Positions 1-7,692 of a stretch of 25,014 nt of DNA are shown piece by piece. The translations under genes were made by a program, and so were the position numbers. Positions within the stretch are counted from its first letter, which is position 1. Each line of letters begins with the position of its first letter. The notes under the pieces were generated by a model, which saw nothing but the letters and a program-made list of their open reading frames with translations, had not been told where the DNA came from and did no database searches. The DNA comes from a virus, in the IMG/VR virus record IMGVR_UViG_3300003691_000353, positions 1-25,014 of that record; one strand, given 5' to 3'.

Positions 1-907
1 GTACAAAGTTGTCTTCCTTCATTCCTATGTTACGTAGTTGATCCACGATTAACACATCAGGTTTAACTTTGACAACTAACTCCTCGATCTCTCGCGGTGT
101 TCCCGGAGTCATGCGCTGCATATACATATTACCGTAGCCTTGTTGACACGCTTCCTCATACGCCGCATCCGCGTGTTCGGTAACGTAGCTCCTTGGCTTG
201 TCTATCAGCCTACCGATCATACGTAAGCCTATGTCCTCGATAGGTTCCTCGTTACCTATGTACAGGACGGTAAAGCGTTGCGCCAAGAAGCCGAAGCATG
301 CGTTGATAATGAACATCGTCTTACCCATTTCAGGACGGGCGAATACAACTACGTGATGCCCGCGTAATAACCCCCCTCCAAGGCGCTCGTTAAGTGTACG
401 AGGGTACATTATTATACGATTACCATCACCGCCTGATGTTTCTATCAGATCAGATACTCGTGGTGCGCATAATAGTTCACTCTTCTGCTCGCCTCCAAGA
501 TCAGTAGCTTCACTGACCTCGCGGTACTCGTCCATCAACTCAGCAACACCTTTAGACTGGCCGGATGCCAGCAAGGTACCCAGCCTTGCCTCTATCGCTT
601 CACGTTTTGCGCCTAGCAGTTCGGCTACTATATTTGCATCACTGACTTCCTCACTTGCCAGTGCTTGCAGTATATGTTCAAAGGTAGCCTTATGTTTAGG
701 GTTGGTTACGTCCTGCAACACAAGGCCTGTTAATGTTTCAATGTCAACCGCCTGTACAGCCGCGTCACGCTCGTAGTAAGCCCCGACAGCAGCCAAGACT
801 ACACGCCCTGTCTCCGTGAGATCCTCCTCACTCACGTGCTTATCTATCAAGCTGAATGAGTCGCGACTGCATATACTGGCGGCTAGTAGTTTACGCTCCG
901 TTGACAT
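1..907 (-). CDS. DnaB-like replicative DNA helicase, partial (C-terminus beyond left edge)
   Basis: The reading frame starts at the ATG complement at 905-907 and stays open to base 1, giving about 302 residues. An N-terminal helical region is followed by a RecA-like ATPase core with Walker A ARPEMGKT (about residue 192) and Walker B VLIVDQLRNI (about residue 286), the pattern of DnaB-family helicases (RPxMGKT and hydrophobic-VDxLxxI). Family knowledge says such proteins unwind the replication fork as hexamers and work with a primase; a primase is encoded two genes upstream in the same operon. The Shine-Dalgarno AAGGGGGAGG lies just before the ATG and inside the end of the preceding small gene, which overlaps by 17 bases, so translation is probably coupled. 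The arginine finger and C-terminal loops are outside the window. Confidence 0.85.
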   Translation of the reverse strand, partial: MSTERKLLAASICSRDSFSLIDKHVSEEDLTETGRVVLAAVGAYYERDAAVQAVDIETLTGLVLQDVTNPKHKATFEHILQALASEEVSDANIVAELLGAKREAIEARLGTLLASGQSKGVAELMDEYREVSEATDLGGEQKSELLCAPRVSDLIETSGGDGNRIIMYPRTLNERLGGGLLRGHHVVVFARPEMGKTMFIINACFGFLAQRFTVLYIGNEEPIEDIGLRMIGRLIDKPRSYVTEHADAAYEEACQQGYGNMYMQRMTPGTPREIEELVVKVKPDVLIVDQLRNIGMKEDNFV

Positions 908-1133
908 ACGCCTCCCCCTTAGTAGCACCGTTAAGTGTGTGCTCCAAGCCGTTAGATATAACGTACTCATCGTACAGTATAGCTGCCTCTACGATCGTTA
1001 TCCCGCGTCCTCCATAATCAGGATAGTTTAAGGCGCTTGGGCTGTTGCAACGCTTCTTCATGTTTCTCCAAACATTATGCACTGGGTGCCCTGTCTTACC
1101 GTGACGCTCGTGTTGTCTATGCTCCGTACTCAC
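891..1133 (-). CDS. Small HNH-endonuclease-like protein, C-terminal catalytic part missing or degenerate
   Basis: An 80-residue protein with a GTG start preceded by GGAGG six bases upstream. Residues about 15-47 contain HPVHNVWRNMKKRC...YPDYGGRGITI, the N-terminal signature of a phage HNH homing-endonuclease family (xxWxxMxxRCxxP...YGGRGI). In intact members a catalytic segment with a DRID-like motif and an HNH zinc/metal site follows; here the protein ends soon after, and only a loose echo (VISNGLEHTLNG) of that part is visible. It may therefore be a DNA-binding remnant, or a minimal protein with another job. It overlaps the sigma-factor gene by 17 bases and the helicase gene by 17 bases, so it is packed into the operon and probably expressed. 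That it is HNH-derived is inferred from one motif only. Confidence 0.6.
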   Translation of the reverse strand: MSTEHRQHERHGKTGHPVHNVWRNMKKRCNSPSALNYPDYGGRGITIVEAAILYDEYVISNGLEHTLNGATKGEAYVNGA

Positions 1134-1893
1134 GTGACTCCTCCATCGTTAAGTAAGTTCTTAGTTTCAAGAACACCCGTCCTAAGTGTCGGGATACAGT
1201 TGCCTCCGTCATAGTACGCTCGTCTGCGATAGCCGCCTGCGTCATAGGGTCTATGTACATACTTGATGCGAGGTTGATACCGTACAGGTCACATATACAC
1301 TGGCGCTCCATAGGTTGTAAGGTTGCAAGCGCTCGCATAAGACGCGCTTTGCGCTCCCCTTCCAATAGCTCCTGCAAGCCGTCCGCCTCAGGAGTCGCTG
1401 CTACGTAGGTATCCTCTGTATCCTCTGTCTCACCGAAGGCGAAGTCATCTACCCCGTCCTCGCAGGTGTCATACAAAGAGTACTCTAAGGAACATACCGC
1501 AAGAATGTTAGTTACTGATTCTAGCTGCATGTTTAATTTATCAGCTACCTCTTGGTGTGTTGGTTCCCTCATTAGTTCTGCTGTTAACTGGCGCTGTGCT
1601 CGGTGTATTGCTGTGTTGATGCGCCCTTTGCCGTCAGGTAGTGCTATTAAGTCATAGCCTCGTACTCTGAACCGTTTGTTAAGGGCGAACAATACCAAGC
1701 TGTGTGCATACGTCCTGAATTTAGCTCTACCGTCATCTGTGAACGATAGTTCGGCTTCACACAGGGCTACCATAGCATCAGAGATTACATCGGCTTGACC
1801 GTCCTCATCTACAATGCCTCGGCGTACCGCGTAGCGGGTAGCTAGGGCTGTGATGTACTTGTGTATCTCTACTGTTATGTGGGTGTTAGACAT
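1117..1893 (-). CDS. Phage-encoded RNA polymerase sigma factor (sigma-70 family-like)
   Basis: A 258-residue protein that looks like a compact sigma factor. Residues about 28-78 (DEDGQADVISDAMVALCE through FRTYAHSLVLFALNKRFR) resemble region 2, which binds the -10 element. Residues about 100-130 (AELMREPTHQEVADKLN) match the helix of region 3. Residues about 180-250 (RLMRALATLQPMERQCICDLYGI ... AAIADERTMTEATVSRHLGRVFLKLR) match region 4 with a helix-turn-helix. An acidic insert of about 40 residues separates regions 3 and 4. The likely role is to direct host RNA polymerase to phage promoters, as gp36 does in phiEco32; that comparison is from established knowledge, the role here is inference. 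The start overlaps the primase gene by 19 bases, so it is expressed together with replication genes. Confidence 0.75.
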   Translation of the reverse strand: MSNTHITVEIHKYITALATRYAVRRGIVDEDGQADVISDAMVALCEAELSFTDDGRAKFRTYAHSLVLFALNKRFRVRGYDLIALPDGKGRINTAIHRAQRQLTAELMREPTHQEVADKLNMQLESVTNILAVCSLEYSLYDTCEDGVDDFAFGETEDTEDTYVAATPEADGLQELLEGERKARLMRALATLQPMERQCICDLYGINLASSMYIDPMTQAAIADERTMTEATVSRHLGRVFLKLRTYLTMEESREYGA

Positions 1894-2672
1894 TCTAGGG
1901 TCTCCTTAACTCTAGCTTCTGTCATATCTTTAAAGTCCATATCAATAGATAGTATGCTGGACTCATTGAACAAGAGCTTGTGTTTACGTTGTAGCTTTAT
2001 GGATATAGCGAGAGCGTCTGCATCTAACGCCCATACTACATGCTTGGCATGTGCTGCTATCTCTAGCGCATAGTTATAGGAACAACCCGTTCCGCACAGA
2101 GCAACAGCATTTGTATAAAGTGCCACTCTAACTGCGGAAGGGATGTCCTCCACTACTACCACCATAGGGAGCTGGGGATGAGTACGATACCACGACATGT
2201 GAGGCTCATCTTTGTCCATATGGGTAAGTGCTTTGGTGTAAGCATCCTTATCATACGAACGTAATACATGGCCCCTACGTAGACCCACCGGGTCGTAGAT
2301 AGGGTATGCGTACCGGTTTATATCTGGCGCGAACAGAGGGTTAGCAATGTCGCGGTGAGTTGCAGTCCAGCCTAGTGTCTCGTGCAGGTACTTGGCTTCC
2401 TTTGTGTTGCATCGTTGTAGCGTACCCCTATAGGGGTTTAGTTTACGAGGTTTGCTAGGGCGTAGCCTTGTGTGTACAAGGTTCCCTGAACCACGTTTAC
2501 CGCGTTGCTTACAAGATGCACGAAAGCAATGCCAGACGGTGCAACCGTCGTCAGTACGTGCGATGCTGAACGTGTTGTCTGTACTGCCACAGAAAGGGCA
2601 GTTGGTACGTAACTGCTCCCCCAACTGGAGGTTGGATGCAGTAATCATAATACTACTTGTTATATTATTCAT
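1875..2672 (-). CDS. DnaG-type DNA primase with zinc-binding and TOPRIM domains
   Basis: Using the ATG at 2672 gives 265 residues. The N-terminus has a zinc-binding site, CPFCGS ... WHCFRASCKQRG (about residues 26-60), like the primase zinc finger that recognises template sites. A TOPRIM core follows: VVVVEDIPSAVRVAL (about residue 170, catalytic Glu) and HVVWALDADAL (about residue 215, Asp-x-Asp), the metal-binding pair of primases. It would make RNA primers for the helicase encoded downstream. An upstream in-frame ATG at 2741 has no ribosome-binding site, whereas AGGAG lies ten bases before 2672, so the shorter start is preferred. A palindromic element at 2466-2481 lies within the gene and is read as NLVHTR. 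Confidence 0.8.
   Translation of the reverse strand: MNNITSSIMITASNLQLGEQLRTNCPFCGSTDNTFSIARTDDGCTVWHCFRASCKQRGKRGSGNLVHTRLRPSKPRKLNPYRGTLQRCNTKEAKYLHETLGWTATHRDIANPLFAPDINRYAYPIYDPVGLRRGHVLRSYDKDAYTKALTHMDKDEPHMSWYRTHPQLPMVVVVEDIPSAVRVALYTNAVALCGTGCSYNYALEIAAHAKHVVWALDADALAISIKLQRKHKLLFNESSILSIDMDFKDMTEARVKETLECLTPT
2466..2481. repeat. Dispersed 16-bp palindrome, copy 1
   Basis: CCTTGTGTGTACAAGG, one base off a perfect palindrome of the CCTTGTAYGTACAAGG family. It lies inside the primase gene, where it reads LVHTR. Confidence 0.8.
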
Positions 2673-2819
2673 CTTATCTCCTGTCTTGGGGACAGGGCGT
2701 AAGTAACAATCGAGCCGGTTAAGATTTCTTGCGGCTCTCATATATATAAAGGTATGAAATCATCGTTACCTTACGCCTTATTACAAAATATTCTAAGAAG
2801 CGTTGTCTATATAACTAAA
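2673..2819 (-). promoter_or_regulatory. Leader and possible promoter of the replication operon, with two hairpins
   Basis: A 147-base gap between the ATP-grasp stop and the primase start. In the minus-strand RNA, GAGCCG/CGGCTC (2712-2737) can form a hairpin with a 14-base loop. CCTGTC/GACAGG (2680-2696) can form a 6-bp stem with a 5-base loop that covers AGG of the primase Shine-Dalgarno, which could limit primase translation. Further upstream, CATACCTTTATATA (2743-2756, minus strand) is an exact 14-base match to a stretch in the rightward control region at 12,663-12,676. No convincing -35 box is visible, so promoter function is inference. Confidence 0.45.
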
Positions 2820-3599
2820 CTACGCAGCTTCTAAGAGTTTTTGGAACACTTCAGTGTACTTCTCCAAAGTAGACCCAGTTAAAGCAGGGGCGGTATTGAC
2901 CTCTAGCACAGCTACATTACCGTTAGTCTCGTTACGTTTAATATCAACAGCACCGAAGTCTAAACCCAACGCTACTACAGCGTCCACTGCTGCTCCTAGC
3001 ACAGCCTCATGGATTTCGATGTCATCACGACAGAAGACCCAGCCATTGTCATACGAACGGACGAAGTAGTTAGCCTCAACACCCTCACGTGTCTTCTTCT
3101 GCTGCACGTCTACTACTTCACCTCGTACTACATGGACACGGTACTCTTCCCGCCCCTTGAAGTACTGGGTATATAGAGGAGCTTCCGGCACCTCCATGTC
3201 GGCGCGGTCTAGGACAATGATACCTTGCCCACTGTGCCCGTTGACAGTTTCACGAACCATAATAGTTGCGCCATCTAACAGCATGTTACGCGCAACACGG
3301 GCCTCCGTTGTATGTACAAGGTGAGGGACTCCAGCAGTCTGTAACCGATGCAACGCACGACGTTTATCTACAGCTATCTCTACGTTAGCAGGCTTGTTAA
3401 TAATGTTGGCGTTATACAAATGCTCCGGTACAGAAGAAGATCCCCAATTAATAAGAGTGTCAGTTGAACGCGCCACGAAGGTGCTACTACCTCTCCGCAC
3501 CCGCAAGACCCCTAACGCAGCCGCGAGAGACGTGCCGCCGTTAGCGGGACGGGGTATGAAGAAACGTACTCGACCTTTGTTATTACTTGATGTACTCAT
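2820..3599 (-). CDS. ATP-grasp ligase, RimK-like, of the amidoligase cluster
   Basis: A 259-residue protein with ATP-grasp features. GATIMVRETVNGHSGQGIIVL (about residues 109-129) carries the ATP-binding Arg/Lys strand and glycine loop. YTQYFKGREEYRVHVVRGEVV (about 143-163) matches the second conserved block. FGAVDIKRNE...NVAVLEVNTAPAL (about 217-242) supplies the metal-binding Asp and Glu-x-Asn. ATP-grasp enzymes activate a carboxylate as acyl phosphate and join it to an amine or thiol, often adding amino acids to peptides. The substrate is unknown; clustering with a glutamine amidotransferase and two other amidoligases suggests peptide or protein modification. It starts 35 bases after the amidotransferase stop, with AGAGG upstream of the ATG. 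The palindrome at 3306-3321 is read within it as LVHTT. Confidence 0.8.
   Translation of the reverse strand: MSTSSNNKGRVRFFIPRPANGGTSLAAALGVLRVRRGSSTFVARSTDTLINWGSSSVPEHLYNANIINKPANVEIAVDKRRALHRLQTAGVPHLVHTTEARVARNMLLDGATIMVRETVNGHSGQGIIVLDRADMEVPEAPLYTQYFKGREEYRVHVVRGEVVDVQQKKTREGVEANYFVRSYDNGWVFCRDDIEIHEAVLGAAVDAVVALGLDFGAVDIKRNETNGNVAVLEVNTAPALTGSTLEKYTEVFQKLLEAA
3306..3321. repeat. Dispersed 16-bp palindrome, copy 2
   Basis: CGTTGTATGTACAAGG, one outer base differing from the family consensus. It lies inside the ATP-grasp gene, read as LVHTT. Confidence 0.75.
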
Positions 3600-3634
3600 A
3601 GTGCTTTATAACCTCTAGTTATATTGATAGTAGT

Positions 3635-5026
3635 TTAATTATTAAGTCTTATAGCAAACTGCATGCAATCATCGCATACAGGCTCCAGATCGCGTGTCCA
3701 CTCCACAAGTACAGGGGAAGAAAAGTCATCCCCGCACCACATGCACCCGTCTTTGATAGCCTCTTCCCACGCATCCTTTGTCGCTTTCTGCGTGCCTATA
3801 TAATAGACATCCTTGTCACGCGCTGCCTCTTCTTCAAGAGCGTCAGGTATACAGAACACCTCCATGTCTGGAGTTGTGTTCGAGTTAACAAGACGGCAGA
3901 TAAGTACCACCTCATCGTCGGAGTACTTAACGCCGATAGGTCTCACGAGCCATCTGTTATCGAACTGCCCGTCTACAACAGACTCGAAAGTCCCGTGTAG
4001 TAAAGCGGTCACGCCTAGAGTGTCAAGGTGCCCAGCAACCACACGGCGCTTGCCTGTCCTGCTTATGTCAGTCAGAGGTGTAAAGGAGAACCTGTCGTTA
4101 ATAGAAAAGCCTGCGGATAGCAGCTCCTCTTGTAGAATACTCGGTATAACCTCCCACTTAGAGTTAACAAGGATAGTATCCTTCTCAAAGGCTGCGTTAG
4201 TGCTCGTTTGCCGGGTTGTACCTGCCGCTGAACGTGTCCCGTACCAGTTCCCACCGTAACCCCCGTTGCCTTGGAAGGTGTCGTAGTACTTTTTTGGTAG
4301 TAAGGAGTACTCCTGTACCAGAGGCAGCATAGACCCTTTGCTGAACTTCAGGTGCGTGCCAGCAGTGGGCTGAACGATCTCACCAAGGGATAGACGTAAC
4401 TTTGTGTCCATCCAGCGCAGCAAGCCTGCTTCGGATGCCATGTAGATTGTACCGTCCACCGCCTGTGCCATATGGAAAGGCCGATCAGCGTTACGGCATA
4501 TATTAAGCGACTCGTCGCGACGATCGTACCACACTAACGCGAACGCCCCGTCAATCTTGCTAACCACCTTTTCAACCTCATCGGGTTTTACTAAGGCTAG
4601 GTTGTGACACACAGCATGGCTATCTACGTCTACACCTAGCTGCTTCTGCGATTGTGGGAGGTCTACAGTGCTAGTTAACGTGCCATTATGGATCATCGTC
4701 ACGCCTCCTTCAGAGAAGGGGTGCGCCGAGGAGGTGCCTAAACCACCTACGGTAGCAGCGCGGTTGTGCCCCATACAGAACCATTGGTCTCGTATACTCT
4801 TCTCAAAGGCAGAGTACTCTTTCGTGTTAATGAACACCTGCCCAGCTACCGCGTTCTTAAGCCAGCCAGATTTACCTGCCTTGCCTGCCTCCTTAAAGAA
4901 GATGCCTGTCGCGTCGTCGCCTCGTATGGTATCAAGCACCAAGGAGTGTTTCATAAATAACCGCCAATCGTTTGACGCTGCTGCTATCTTATCAGATGGT
5001 CTGATAAACCCTACTATTCCGCACAT
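3635..5026 (-). CDS. Class II glutamine amidotransferase with C-terminal zinc ribbon
   Basis: A 463-residue protein beginning MCGIVGFI, so Cys2 becomes the N-terminal nucleophile typical of class II (Ntn) glutamine amidotransferases. Other family blocks follow: MGHNRAATVGG (about residues 84-94) and SAHPFSEGGVTMIHNGTL (about 100-117), as in GlmS, PurF and AsnB. These enzymes release ammonia from glutamine for a partner synthetase. No GlmS isomerase or AsnB synthetase domain is evident, so the partner is probably one of the neighbouring ligases (inference). The C-terminus carries four cysteines, C428-x2-C431 and C451-x2-C454, which look like a zinc ribbon and could mediate protein contact. The Shine-Dalgarno GAGG lies inside the end of the preceding amidoligase gene, four bases away, suggesting coupled translation. 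Confidence 0.85.
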   Translation of the reverse strand: MCGIVGFIRPSDKIAAASNDWRLFMKHSLVLDTIRGDDATGIFFKEAGKAGKSGWLKNAVAGQVFINTKEYSAFEKSIRDQWFCMGHNRAATVGGLGTSSAHPFSEGGVTMIHNGTLTSTVDLPQSQKQLGVDVDSHAVCHNLALVKPDEVEKVVSKIDGAFALVWYDRRDESLNICRNADRPFHMAQAVDGTIYMASEAGLLRWMDTKLRLSLGEIVQPTAGTHLKFSKGSMLPLVQEYSLLPKKYYDTFQGNGGYGGNWYGTRSAAGTTRQTSTNAAFEKDTILVNSKWEVIPSILQEELLSAGFSINDRFSFTPLTDISRTGKRRVVAGHLDTLGVTALLHGTFESVVDGQFDNRWLVRPIGVKYSDDEVVLICRLVNSNTTPDMEVFCIPDALEEEAARDKDVYYIGTQKATKDAWEEAIKDGCMWCGDDFSSPVLVEWTRDLEPVCDDCMQFAIRLNN

Positions 5027-5030
5027 CTCT

Positions 5031-6164
5031 TTATCCTCTTCTTCTATTGATTATGGTGGTGGGTGCACTTTCTAGGTAACGATTTACTCTCGCTGCATCC
5101 GCACGACTTAAGGCCAGCTCTTCGAGGTAACGCTCAGCCCTATCCTCTCGTAGAGTGGCCATATAGGAACCTCCTCCCTCTCTTGTACCCAGCACCGGTG
5201 GTTCGAATGGGTTAGCGCTTGCAGAAATACTATCCCAAGTTTCGTGAACTACTGACGCAACCGGAGGGGGAGGAGCAGGAGCAGGAGCTGTCTGAGTAAC
5301 TTCTGGCCTGTAAGTAGACCAGATCCCCGCCCCTCTCGGGCTGTCAGCATTAACCGTCGTCGCTTCGCTAGCCCTTGTACGTACAATACTGCTTGCTACG
5401 GAGATACTATCGTACTCGTAAACAAGAGTCGCCCAGTCCTCGATATGAGACGCTTCAAGCGAAGGGAATACCTCTTGTAGTAGTCCTTTAAGATCCTGAT
5501 CCGCCTTCTTAACAACATTAGCTGCTGTTTTGTACTTAATACCAACATCAACAAGCGTTATAAGCGTTTGAATCCACGAAGATAGCTCGTCAGCACTCTC
5601 AAAAGTAGGCGCAGCTCGGAACTCAATCGTCCCGAACCGGCTCAAAGCTGCTACATTGAGAGCGGTGTATTTACAGAAACCAGTATGTAAGGACTCACGC
5701 GCACGGGATGGCGAACGCACTCCTACCAGCCGCCGCAGCCCTATAGCCTGCGCCCTCGCCCTGTACCACGGTACGCAGTACGTACACTCGTCCCTGTCCC
5801 GCCCTAACATATCAAACAGAATAGGCTCAACAATACTATATACGGCGCATACAGCACCGACCTGCGTTAGTGTTTGTTGCTGCATGTTTACATGCACATG
5901 AGTGCTAGTACGTACAGACGCGTTGTACCCGATGCTTATCGCGTTCTCATAGAACGTATTAATCGCAACGGGAAGCGCCTCCATAGTAAGGGGTATGGAG
6001 ACGAACTCCCCTCCCTGCTCACGTAGGCTCCCATCAGCTACTATTTGCCATAAAGAGCACGATTCTAGCCATCGGGCGGAGCTAACCTGCTCTACCTCGA
6101 TCTCTATACCTATCCTCCGCTCCGCGAACTGCCTCGCTTCGCTAGAAATCTCGCTAATTCTCAT
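5031..6164 (-). CDS. Amidoligase (Amidoligase_2-type, glutamine-synthetase-like fold)
   Basis: A 377-residue protein with the signature blocks of the Amidoligase_2 family: RRIGIEIEVEQ near residue 16 (metal/ATP-binding glutamates), STHVHVNMQQQ (about 87-97, His-x-His), and KYTALNVAALSRFGTIEFRAAPTFESADELSSWIQTL (about 165-205, the TIEFR strand). The family is related to glutamine synthetase and glutamate-cysteine ligase and joins carboxylates to amines using ATP. The region after about residue 280 is low in complexity and Pro/Ala-rich (APAPAPPPPVA), probably a flexible linker leading to a basic C-terminal helix. It lies between the unknown 210-aa gene (13-base gap) and the amidotransferase. 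The palindrome at 5373-5388 is read as IVRTR. Confidence 0.8.
   Translation of the reverse strand: MRISEISSEARQFAERRIGIEIEVEQVSSARWLESCSLWQIVADGSLREQGGEFVSIPLTMEALPVAINTFYENAISIGYNASVRTSTHVHVNMQQQTLTQVGAVCAVYSIVEPILFDMLGRDRDECTYCVPWYRARAQAIGLRRLVGVRSPSRARESLHTGFCKYTALNVAALSRFGTIEFRAAPTFESADELSSWIQTLITLVDVGIKYKTAANVVKKADQDLKGLLQEVFPSLEASHIEDWATLVYEYDSISVASSIVRTRASEATTVNADSPRGAGIWSTYRPEVTQTAPAPAPPPPVASVVHETWDSISASANPFEPPVLGTREGGGSYMATLREDRAERYLEELALSRADAARVNRYLESAPTTIINRRRG
5373..5388. repeat. Dispersed 16-bp palindrome, copy 3
   Basis: CCTTGTACGTACAATA; the central 12 bases are perfectly palindromic but the right end deviates. It lies inside the amidoligase gene, read as IVRTR. Confidence 0.7.
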
Positions 6165-6177
6165 AATAACACCTTCC

Positions 6178-6810
6178 TTATTCGCTTACCGCGAGTAGTT
6201 GCACGACACGACTTGTATGTACAAGGGACTCGTCCCCTACAAACTCTAGTGTATCTCGGTTAATAGTCCCTACATAGTTCGTATTGTGTAAAACACTCAC
6301 TACACCCTCCTGTATAGACAGGATTATGTGACGATTAAGGGCTACAGCATACACGTTCCGTGAGAATGAGTTTACCGCTGCCCTTAAATCCCTTGGGTAC
6401 TCTGGACAGAACACTGCTTGCAGCAGCTCATCGGTATAACCTCGTCCTCGCTCCTCTTGTAGCATATAGGCATGCTCTCGATCCCGCCGAAGGGTATACA
6501 AGTACGTGTGAGAGCTACGGAAAGTACGCCCCCACTGCCTTACAGACCGTCTTTCTACGTAATAAGCCCTCCCATTGTAGTTAATAGCCCCACACAAAGG
6601 CCAATGAACACGAATATCTTCCCTGCCAACTCTTCTACGCACATCGTCCGGCGCTGTTCTGATAGAAACAAAAGGTAGCCCGTTATCTAGCTCATCACTA
6701 TCTACAAAGCGCGCTAACTCCCACTCATTATCGACCTTGGCAAAGAATATACCATCGTTTAACCACTGTCGAACGTCTTCGTGCCTTACATCACTCGGTA
6801 GCTTAATCAT
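6178..6810 (-). CDS. Unknown 210-aa protein of the amidoligase cluster
   Basis: I do not recognise this protein. It is soluble-looking, has no signal peptide or membrane segment, and is rich in Arg and aromatic residues in the middle (INYNGRAYYVERRSVRQWG and onward, about residues 76-95). The C-terminal half alternates short hydrophobic strands (HIILSIQEGVVSVLHNTNYVGTI). It sits between the two amidoligase genes with little space on either side, so it is likely an accessory or a substrate of that system (inference). The ATG is preceded by AGGAG nine bases upstream, within a 33-base leader cassette whose close copy precedes another unknown gene at 10,435. The palindrome at 6211-6226 is near its 3' end, read as LVHTS. 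Confidence 0.7.
   Translation of the reverse strand: MIKLPSDVRHEDVRQWLNDGIFFAKVDNEWELARFVDSDELDNGLPFVSIRTAPDDVRRRVGREDIRVHWPLCGAINYNGRAYYVERRSVRQWGRTFRSSHTYLYTLRRDREHAYMLQEERGRGYTDELLQAVFCPEYPRDLRAAVNSFSRNVYAVALNRHIILSIQEGVVSVLHNTNYVGTINRDTLEFVGDESLVHTSRVVQLLAVSE
6211..6226. repeat. Dispersed 16-bp palindrome, copy 4
   Basis: ACTTGTATGTACAAGG inside the 210-aa unknown gene, read as LVHTS. Confidence 0.8.
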
Positions 6811-6839
6811 AAGATCGTGCTCCTGTAGATCGCGCTCAT
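6807..6839 (-). CDS. Possible 10-residue leader peptide, cassette copy 1
   Basis: A tiny reading frame, MSAIYRSTIL, with GGGAG seven bases before its ATG. Its ATG overlaps the stop of the COOH-NH2 ligase gene (ATGA) and its TGA overlaps the ATG of the 210-aa gene (ATGA). The 33 bases match the cassette at 10,432-10,464 at 29 positions; two of the four changes are synonymous and two conservative (A/T, Y/F). Whether the peptide matters, or only its function as a ribosome-loading site, cannot be decided from sequence. Confidence 0.4.
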   Translation of the reverse strand: MSAIYRSTIL

Positions 6840-7672
6840 AAGACTACTCCCGCAGTGATACCTAGCTCGGTTGTTACTCGCAGAAGCTCCCCAGCAGCGT
6901 GTCGGTCTTCATTATTTATAGCTGCTTGTACGTCTGCCCACAGTATATTACCGTAATCAGCAATAACTTCTTCTTTAGGCCGCTGCTCTATGTAATGACA
7001 CAACGCCAAGGCATTAACTCCTACGAGATGTGTTAGCGACGTGTTAGTAAGCCATCTATTAGACAACGTCCGGTACTCAATACCGTAAGGTGTAGGCCGA
7101 TAGCGCCCTGCTTCCCCGTACAGCCCTCGTCGAAGCGGTTGTTTGTCGTACGCCATGCTGGGTAGTCCTAAGAACAGGTCAGCAAACTGCGCTACAACAT
7201 GATCAGGAACCTCCCAAGTTGCGTCATAACCTAGATGGATGTGCCCGCCAGCGAAGCGCCAAGCACCTTCGCCCTCTTGCAATGCCGTAGGATCAACCAC
7301 GTCAGCCTGCTGGCCCCCTAAGTGCGCTCTGTAATCCACACTACAGCCGAATACGGATGCTGCCTGCGTATTAAGATCCTCGTAGGGAAACCACTGCTCC
7401 GGTACGATGTGTAACGCTAAGCCATCTCGACTTGTACGTACAAGGTTAGAACAGCGCCGCAATCCTTCGATTATGGAGTTAGAGAACTCTGTAGCTGTAC
7501 GACTGGCTGGTACATTAAACTCCAGCATTACATTATCCTCCTGTACAGCATAGCCTTCTAGACCTAGACCTCGTGGGGTATCCTTACTACCCCCAACCAG
7601 ACCGCATACGGGTATCGGTGTACCCTCTTTATCCTGCAAAAACAGCTCTGGATCAGTTCCAATAGTAGCCAT
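6836..7672 (-). CDS. phiEco32-like COOH-NH2 ligase (amidoligase, type 2)
   Basis: A 278-residue protein beginning MATIGTDPELFL, the N-terminal signature of the phage phiEco32-like COOH-NH2 ligase family. Other conserved blocks are EDNVMLEFNVPAS (about residues 45-57), GGHIHLGYD (about 141-149, metal-binding His-x-His) and PYGIEYRTLSNRWL (about 196-209). Members have a glutamine-synthetase-like fold and are predicted to form amide bonds between a carboxyl and an amino group with ATP. The length is near that expected for the family. AGAGG precedes the ATG by nine bases. The stop overlaps the first leader cassette. The palindrome at 7430-7445 is read as LVRTS. It differs clearly from the amidoligase at 5031-6164, so the cluster holds two distinct members of the superfamily. 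Confidence 0.85.
   Translation of the reverse strand: MATIGTDPELFLQDKEGTPIPVCGLVGGSKDTPRGLGLEGYAVQEDNVMLEFNVPASRTATEFSNSIIEGLRRCSNLVRTSRDGLALHIVPEQWFPYEDLNTQAASVFGCSVDYRAHLGGQQADVVDPTALQEGEGAWRFAGGHIHLGYDATWEVPDHVVAQFADLFLGLPSMAYDKQPLRRGLYGEAGRYRPTPYGIEYRTLSNRWLTNTSLTHLVGVNALALCHYIEQRPKEEVIADYGNILWADVQAAINNEDRHAAGELLRVTTELGITAGVVL
7430..7445. repeat. Dispersed 16-bp palindrome, copy 5
   Basis: ACTTGTACGTACAAGG; the inner 14 bases are perfectly self-complementary. It lies inside the COOH-NH2 ligase gene, read as LVRTS. Confidence 0.85.
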
Positions 7673-7692
7673 CGTTTCTTACCTCTTGTTTG

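Noticed and set aside
5199-5208. TGGTTCGAAT, resembling a tRNA T-loop
   Set aside because: It lies inside the amidoligase gene and no acceptor stem, anticodon arm or D-arm can be built around it.
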